Source: DASVBJ01 sp036375895 (GTDB lineage Bacteria > Actinomycetota > Actinomycetes > JACCUZ01). From it: a stretch of 10,219 nucleotides of DNA. The stretch covers positions 1-10,219 of the forward strand of contig DASVBJ010000235.1 in NCBI GenBank assembly GCA_036375895.1, given 5' to 3'. A model generated the notes under the pieces. The model was given only the letters and a program-made list of their open reading frames with translations. It made no database searches and was not told where the DNA came from. Positions 6,542 to 10,219 of this stretch are shown in pieces. The position numbers were made by a program, and so were the translations under genes. How positions within the stretch are numbered: position 1 is the first letter of the stretch; each line of letters begins with the position of its first letter.

Positions 6542-6748
6542 ATGTCCCACAAGAGCCGCAAGTCGCACGAGGAGCACGTCGCCCGCCCGCCGCGCGAGGA
6601 GACGCCGGCCGAGCCGGGCCTCGAGGAGCCTCGCCGTCGGCGACGCGCCGGCGAGCCGCACCTGCCCGACCTGCCCGCCCAGCACGACCAGCCGTGGATC
6701 CCGAAGAGCGGCCTGGTGGGCCGCAAGCGTCGCTCGCCCCGCCAGTAG
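6542..6748 (+). CDS. small basic hypothetical protein, 68 residues
   Basis: I do not recognise this protein. It is highly charged and proline-rich, with no hydrophobic segment. It opens with MSHKSRKSHEEH, has a run of five arginines at residues 31-35, a PHLPDLPAQHD stretch in the middle, and a tail PWIPKSGLVGRKRR near residues 51-64. Such composition suggests a mostly disordered, nucleic-acid- or ribosome-contacting protein, but this is only inference. A perfect AGGAGG at correct distance and a 21-nt gap after the hpf-like gene place it as the third gene of that operon. Downstream is a possible terminator and then the nifJ promoter. It could be an accessory factor of the hibernation protein. 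The start is certain if the gene is real. Confidence 0.7.
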   Translation: MSHKSRKSHEEHVARPPREETPAEPGLEEPRRRRRAGEPHLPDLPAQHDQPWIPKSGLVGRKRRSPRQ

Positions 6749-6752
6749 ACGA

Positions 6753-6777
6753 CCCTGCCCGGCGAAGGGCGGTAGGG
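6753..6777 (+). terminator. possible hairpin terminator after the DUF2267-hpf operon
   Basis: GCCC (6757-6760) pairs with GGGC (6767-6770) around GGCGAA, and CCCT (6753-6756) can pair with AGGG (6774-6777) across a 3-nt bulge GGT. It starts 5 nt after the stop of the 68-residue gene. There is no T-run, which is common for actinobacterial hairpins but weakens the call. Confidence 0.35.
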
Positions 6778-6803
6778 CCCTGCGCCGCACGACCTCTCCC
6801 GGC

Positions 6804-6818
6804 GGGACCTATTGCTCT
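6804..6818 (+). promoter_or_regulatory. candidate DosR/DevR-like box upstream of nifJ
   Basis: GGGACC-TAT-TGCTCT has a perfect left half and an A/T-rich centre, but a degenerate right half compared with the boxes at 5176 and 1022. It is again 22 nt before an NAGNNT hexamer (GAGTCT at 6841-6846). Oxygen-limited control of NifJ would make sense, but binding is inferred. Confidence 0.4.
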
Positions 6819-6820
6819 GG

Positions 6821-6835
6821 GGACCGTGATGGTCC
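6821..6835 (+). repeat. inverted repeat GGACC-GTGAT-GGTCC
   Basis: Perfect 5-bp arms with a 5-nt spacer lie directly between the box at 6804-6818 and the proposed -10. The GACCGTGA part also occurs at 5196-5203, just downstream of the box in the other strong promoter. It may be a second operator or half-site, or a chance palindrome in GC-rich DNA. Confidence 0.4.
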
Positions 6836-6840
6836 GGGGC

Positions 6841-6846
6841 GAGTCT
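6841..6846 (+). promoter_or_regulatory. possible -10 element of nifJ
   Basis: GAGTCT keeps A2 and T6 of TANNNT and is placed by its 22-nt distance from the upstream box. A start near 6853 would leave a leader of only about 14 nt, short but sufficient for the GGAGG at 6856-6860. Confidence 0.25.
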
Positions 6847-6866
6847 TCAAGCATCGGAGGTGCCCG

Positions 6867-9800
6867 ATGGGACGCATGGTCGCCTGTCTCGACGGCAACG
6901 AGGCCGCTGCCCGGGTCGCGCACGCGCTGAGCGAGGTCGTCGCCATCTACCCGATCACGCCGGCGTCCCCGATGGGCGAGCACGCCGACGCGTGGACGGC
7001 CGCCGGCCGGACGAACCTGTGGGGCAGCGTGCCCGAGGTCGTCGAGATGCAGTCCGAGGCGGGCGCTGCCGGCGCGCTGCACGGCGCCGTGCAGAAGGGC
7101 GCCCTGGCCACCACCTTCACGGCCAGCCAGGGGCTGCTGCTCATGCTCCCCAACATGTTCAAGATCGCAGGTGAGCTCACCCCCACGGTGATCCACGTGG
7201 CCGCCCGGGCGGTGGCCACCCACGCGCTGAGCATCTTCGGAGACCACAGCGACGTCATGGCCGCCCGGTCCACCGGCTGGGCGATGCTGTGCGCGGGCAG
7301 CGTGCAGGAGGCGCACGACCTCGCGCTCGTGGCGCACGCGGCGACGCTGCGCAGCCGGGTGCCGTTCCTGCACTTCTTCGACGGGTTCCGCACCTCGCAC
7401 GAGATCGACAAGATCGAGCTGCTCGACGACGACGACCTGCGCGCGCTCGTCCGCGAGGACGACGTGCTCGCGCACCGGCTGCGTGGCCTGTCCCCCGACC
7501 ACCCGGTGCTGCGCGGCTCCTCGCAGAACCCCGACGTGTTCTTCCAGGCGCGGGAGGCGGCCAACCCGTTCTACGACGCGGTGCCGGCCACGGTGACCGA
7601 GGTCATGGACGAGCTCGCCGCGCGCACCGGTCGTGCCTACCGCCTCGTCGACTACCTCGGTGACCCCGAGGCCGAGCGGGTCCTCGTGGTCATGGGCTCG
7701 GCGGCCGGGGCGGCGGCCGAGACGGTGGAGGAGCTGGTACGCCGGGGCGAGCGGGTGGGTGCGGTCGTCGTCCGCCTGTACCGCCCGTTCCCGGTGGAGG
7801 CCCTGGCTGCGGCGCTGCCCCCGACCGTGACCCGGGTCGGCGTGCTGGACCGGACCAAGGAGCCGGGTGCGGTCGGCGACCCGCTCTACCTGGACGTCAC
7901 CGCCGCTCTCGCCGAGCGCGGTCGCGGCGACGTGGAGCTGGTGGGTGCCCGTTACGGCCTGGCCAGCAAGGAGCTCACGCCGGCCATGCTGAAGGGGCTC
8001 TTCGACGAGCTGGGCCGGCCGGAGCCGCGGCGGCATGTGACCGTCGGCATCGTCGACGACGTCACCCACCTGTCGGTGCGCCCTGACCCCGGCTTCACCG
8101 TCCCCTCGCGGGCCGTGCAGGCCGTCTTCTTCGGTCTGGGCAGCGACGGCACGGTGAGCGCCAACAAGACCGCCATCAAGGTGATCGGTGAGCACACCGA
8201 CCTGCACGCGCAGGGGTACTTCGTCTACGACTCGAAGAAGGCCGGCGCGGTGACCGTCTCGCACCTGCGGTTCGGGCCCGACCCCATCCGGTCCACGTAC
8301 CTCGTCGACCGGGCCGACTTCGTGGCCTGCCACCAGTTCGGGCTGCTCGGCCGGAGCAAGGTGCTGGACGTCGCGAAGACCGGCGCGACCGTGCTGCTCA
8401 ACTCGCCGTACGACGAGACGCGGGTCTGGGACCACCTGCCCGCCGAGGTGCAGCGGCAGGCGCTCGACAAGCAGGTCGATCTCTGGGTCATCGACGCGCA
8501 CCGGGTGGCCCGCGAGGTCGGCCTCGGCACCCGCATCAACACCGTCATGCAGCCCTGCTTCTTCGCGCTGTCCGGCGTGCTGCCCCAGGAGCAGGCGACC
8601 GCCGCGCTCAAGGACGCCATCCGGGAGCGCTACGGCAAGCGGGGGCCGGAGGTCGTCGAGCGCAACCTGGCCGCGGTCGACCGGGCGCTTGCCGAGCTGC
8701 GCCACGTCCCGGTCCCGACGCGGCTGACGGCGCGGCCCTCAGTGGTGCCGGAGCCTGCCCCGGACTTCGTCGAGCGGGTCACCCGGCGGGTGCTGGCCGG
8801 GGAGGGCGACCTGCTGCCGGTGAGCGCGCTGCCGGTGGACGGCACGTTCCCCGTCGGCACCGCGCGGTGGGAGAAGCGCGGGCTGGGCCAGGAGATCCCG
8901 GTGTGGGACCCGAGCATCTGCATCGACTGCGGCAAGTGCGCGATCGTCTGCCCGCACGCGGCGATCCGGATGAAGGTGCTCGAGCCGTCCCTGCTGGAGC
9001 AGGCGCCGGATGGGTTCAAGTCCAAGCCGTACGGCGCGCGCGAGCTGTCAGGGATGCTGCTCAGCGTGCAGGTCGCGCCCGACGACTGCACCGGCTGCGG
9101 CATCTGCGTGGACGTGTGCCCGGCGATCAGCAAGGAGGACCCGACCCACCGGTCCATCGACATGCTGCCCGCGGCGGAGCACCGCGACGCGGAGCGCCCG
9201 ATGTGGGACTTCTTCCTGTCGATCCCCGAGGTCGACCGAGGGCGGGTGCGGCGCGACACCGTCAAGGGCTCGCAGCTGCTGCAGCCGCTGTTCGAGTTCT
9301 CCGGCGCCTGCGCGGGCTGCGGCGAGACGCCGTACCTCAAGCTGCTCACCCAGCTGTTCGGCGACCGGGTGGTGGTCGCGAACGCGACCGGATGCTCGTC
9401 CATCTTCGGCGGCAACCTGCCGACCACGCCCTGGGCGTGCGACGCGGCGGGACGAGGACCGGCCTGGAGCAACTCGCTGTTCGAGGACAACGCGGAGTTC
9501 GGGCTCGGCCTGCGGCTCGGCCACGAGCGGCACGCCGCAGACGCCCGGCGGCTGGTGCGTGAACTGGCGCCGGCGATCGGCTCCGACCTCGCCGACGCGC
9601 TGCTCGACGCCGCGCAGGACGACGAGGCCGGTGTGGCCGCGCAGCGGACGAGGGTGGAGTCGCTGCGACGTCGGCTGGCTGAGCTCGCCGACCCGCGGGC
9701 GCGGCACCTCGAGTCGGTCGCTGACGAGCTCGTGCGGACCAGCGTCTGGATCGTGGGCGGCGACGGCTGGGCGTACGACATCGGCTTCGGCGGCCTCGAC

Positions 9801-10219
9801 CACGTGCTCGCCTCAGGGCGGAACGTGAACGTGCTCGTGCTCGACACCGAGGTCTACAGCAACACCGGCGGCCAGGCGTCGAAGGCCACACCGCGCGGGG
9901 CATCGGCGAAGTTCGCGACCTCGGGCAAGGAGTCGGCGAAGAAGGACCTCGGTGCGATCGCCCGGGCCTACGGCAACGTCTACGTCGCGCAGGTCGCGCT
10001 CGGTGCGAACGAGATGCAGACGGTGCGCGCCCTGTTGGAGGCCGATGCCTGGCCGGGCCCATCCCTGGTCATCGCCTACTCCACCTGCATCGAGCACGGC
10101 ATCGAGATGGCGACGTCGATGGGTCACCAGAAGGACGCGGTGTCCAGCGGCTACTGGCCCCTGTACCGCTTCCACCCGGCCGAGGCGGCCGGCAGCCACC
10201 CGTTCCACCTCGACTCGAA
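6867..10219 (+). CDS. nifJ: pyruvate:ferredoxin/flavodoxin oxidoreductase, single-chain NifJ type, C-terminal end beyond the window
   Basis: This enzyme oxidises pyruvate with CoA to acetyl-CoA and CO2, passing electrons through three [4Fe-4S] clusters to ferredoxin or flavodoxin. The frame stays open from ATG 6867 (GGAGG 6 nt upstream) to the window end: 1117 residues of about 1170-1230. Catalytic positions line up with the Desulfovibrio africanus enzyme: T31 (YPITP), E64 (EMQSEAG) and R114 (HVAARAVATHA). Cluster ligands are C685/C688/C691 with C695, C741/C744/C747 with C751, and proximal C815, C818, C843 and C1074. Thiamine diphosphate and Mg2+ binding is shown by GGDGWAYDIG (D966) and YSNTGGQ (N999). 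No frameshift or missing residue is seen. It has its own promoter region, so it is probably transcribed separately from the 68-residue gene. The homodimeric form is typical of anaerobes and implies low-oxygen metabolism here. 2-Oxoacid preference other than pyruvate cannot be excluded. Confidence 0.96.
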   Translation, partial: MGRMVACLDGNEAAARVAHALSEVVAIYPITPASPMGEHADAWTAAGRTNLWGSVPEVVEMQSEAGAAGALHGAVQKGALATTFTASQGLLLMLPNMFKIAGELTPTVIHVAARAVATHALSIFGDHSDVMAARSTGWAMLCAGSVQEAHDLALVAHAATLRSRVPFLHFFDGFRTSHEIDKIELLDDDDLRALVREDDVLAHRLRGLSPDHPVLRGSSQNPDVFFQAREAANPFYDAVPATVTEVMDELAARTGRAYRLVDYLGDPEAERVLVVMGSAAGAAAETVEELVRRGERVGAVVVRLYRPFPVEALAAALPPTVTRVGVLDRTKEPGAVGDPLYLDVTAALAERGRGDVELVGARYGLASKELTPAMLKGLFDELGRPEPRRHVTVGIVDDVTHLSVRPDPGFTVPSRAVQAVFFGLGSDGTVSANKTAIKVIGEHTDLHAQGYFVYDSKKAGAVTVSHLRFGPDPIRSTYLVDRADFVACHQFGLLGRSKVLDVAKTGATVLLNSPYDETRVWDHLPAEVQRQALDKQVDLWVIDAHRVAREVGLGTRINTVMQPCFFALSGVLPQEQATAALKDAIRERYGKRGPEVVERNLAAVDRALAELRHVPVPTRLTARPSVVPEPAPDFVERVTRRVLAGEGDLLPVSALPVDGTFPVGTARWEKRGLGQEIPVWDPSICIDCGKCAIVCPHAAIRMKVLEPSLLEQAPDGFKSKPYGARELSGMLLSVQVAPDDCTGCGICVDVCPAISKEDPTHRSIDMLPAAEHRDAERPMWDFFLSIPEVDRGRVRRDTVKGSQLLQPLFEFSGACAGCGETPYLKLLTQLFGDRVVVANATGCSSIFGGNLPTTPWACDAAGRGPAWSNSLFEDNAEFGLGLRLGHERHAADARRLVRELAPAIGSDLADALLDAAQDDEAGVAAQRTRVESLRRRLAELADPRARHLESVADELVRTSVWIVGGDGWAYDIGFGGLDHVLASGRNVNVLVLDTEVYSNTGGQASKATPRGASAKFATSGKESAKKDLGAIARAYGNVYVAQVALGANEMQTVRALLEADAWPGPSLVIAYSTCIEHGIEMATSMGHQKDAVSSGYWPLYRFHPAEAAGSHPFHLDS

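Larger units (their letters stand above)
6749..6866. other. intergenic region before nifJ
   Basis: This 118-bp spacer holds, in order, a possible terminator hairpin (6753-6777), the 8-bp palindrome AGGGCCCT (6774-6781), a candidate DosR-type box (6804-6818), a GGACC/GGTCC inverted repeat (6821-6835), a weak -10 candidate (6841-6846) and the nifJ ribosome binding site (GGAGG, 6856-6860). No coding frame with start signals is seen. Confidence 0.6.

Noticed and set aside
6540..8705. Minus-strand open frame of 721 codons antisense to nifJ
   Set aside because: The plus strand encodes NifJ with all ligands in order. The antisense product is compositionally typical of a GC-skew shadow.

Overview
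The window is very GC-rich with strong G/C bias at third codon positions. Together with GTG starts and proteins of actinobacterial flavour (RtcB with archease, DUF2267, a DATIN-like ribosome factor), this points to a high-GC actinomycete chromosome. Genus cannot be read safely from the sequence. I see no mobile element, tRNA, rRNA or CRISPR array, and base composition looks uniform throughout.

Layout: (1) 1-950, minus strand: nicotinate phosphoribosyltransferase (pncB), cut by the left edge. (2) 951-1101: divergent spacer with a candidate DosR-type box. (3) 1102-2523, plus: RNA ligase RtcB. (4) 2547-2966 and 2971-5046, minus: archease and an FtsH-type membrane AAA protease, read in the order ftsH then archease with only 4 nt between them. 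The archease 3' end meets the rtcB 3' end across 23 nt. (5) 5047-5247: divergent spacer with a second box. (6) 5248-6748, plus: a three-gene run of a DUF2267 protein, an HPF/RaiA-like ribosome-hibernation factor with two C-terminal S30AE-type domains, and a 68-residue basic protein. (7) 6749-6866: spacer with a possible terminator, a third box and a short inverted repeat. (8) 6867 to the right edge, plus: NifJ-type pyruvate:ferredoxin/flavodoxin oxidoreductase, missing only its C-terminal tail.

The unifying reading is a hypoxia/dormancy island. Several gene types match members of the Mycobacterium tuberculosis DosR regulon as I recall it: pncB2 (Rv0573c), the RtcB-like Rv2631 with neighbouring archease-like Rv2630, and the ribosome-associated dormancy factor Rv0079. 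NifJ is an oxygen-sensitive enzyme that fits low-oxygen energy metabolism. Three spacers contain a 15-bp element of the form RGGACC-N3-KSCYCT. Each lies exactly 22 nt upstream of an NAGNNT hexamer in a plausible -10 position, and each stands before a plus-strand gene start. The element resembles the DosR/DevR core GGGACTWWAGTCCC. The proposed roles are NAD salvage, RNA repair, membrane protein quality control, ribosome protection and anaerobic pyruvate oxidation under one low-oxygen programme. The gene identities are well supported; the shared regulation is inference.
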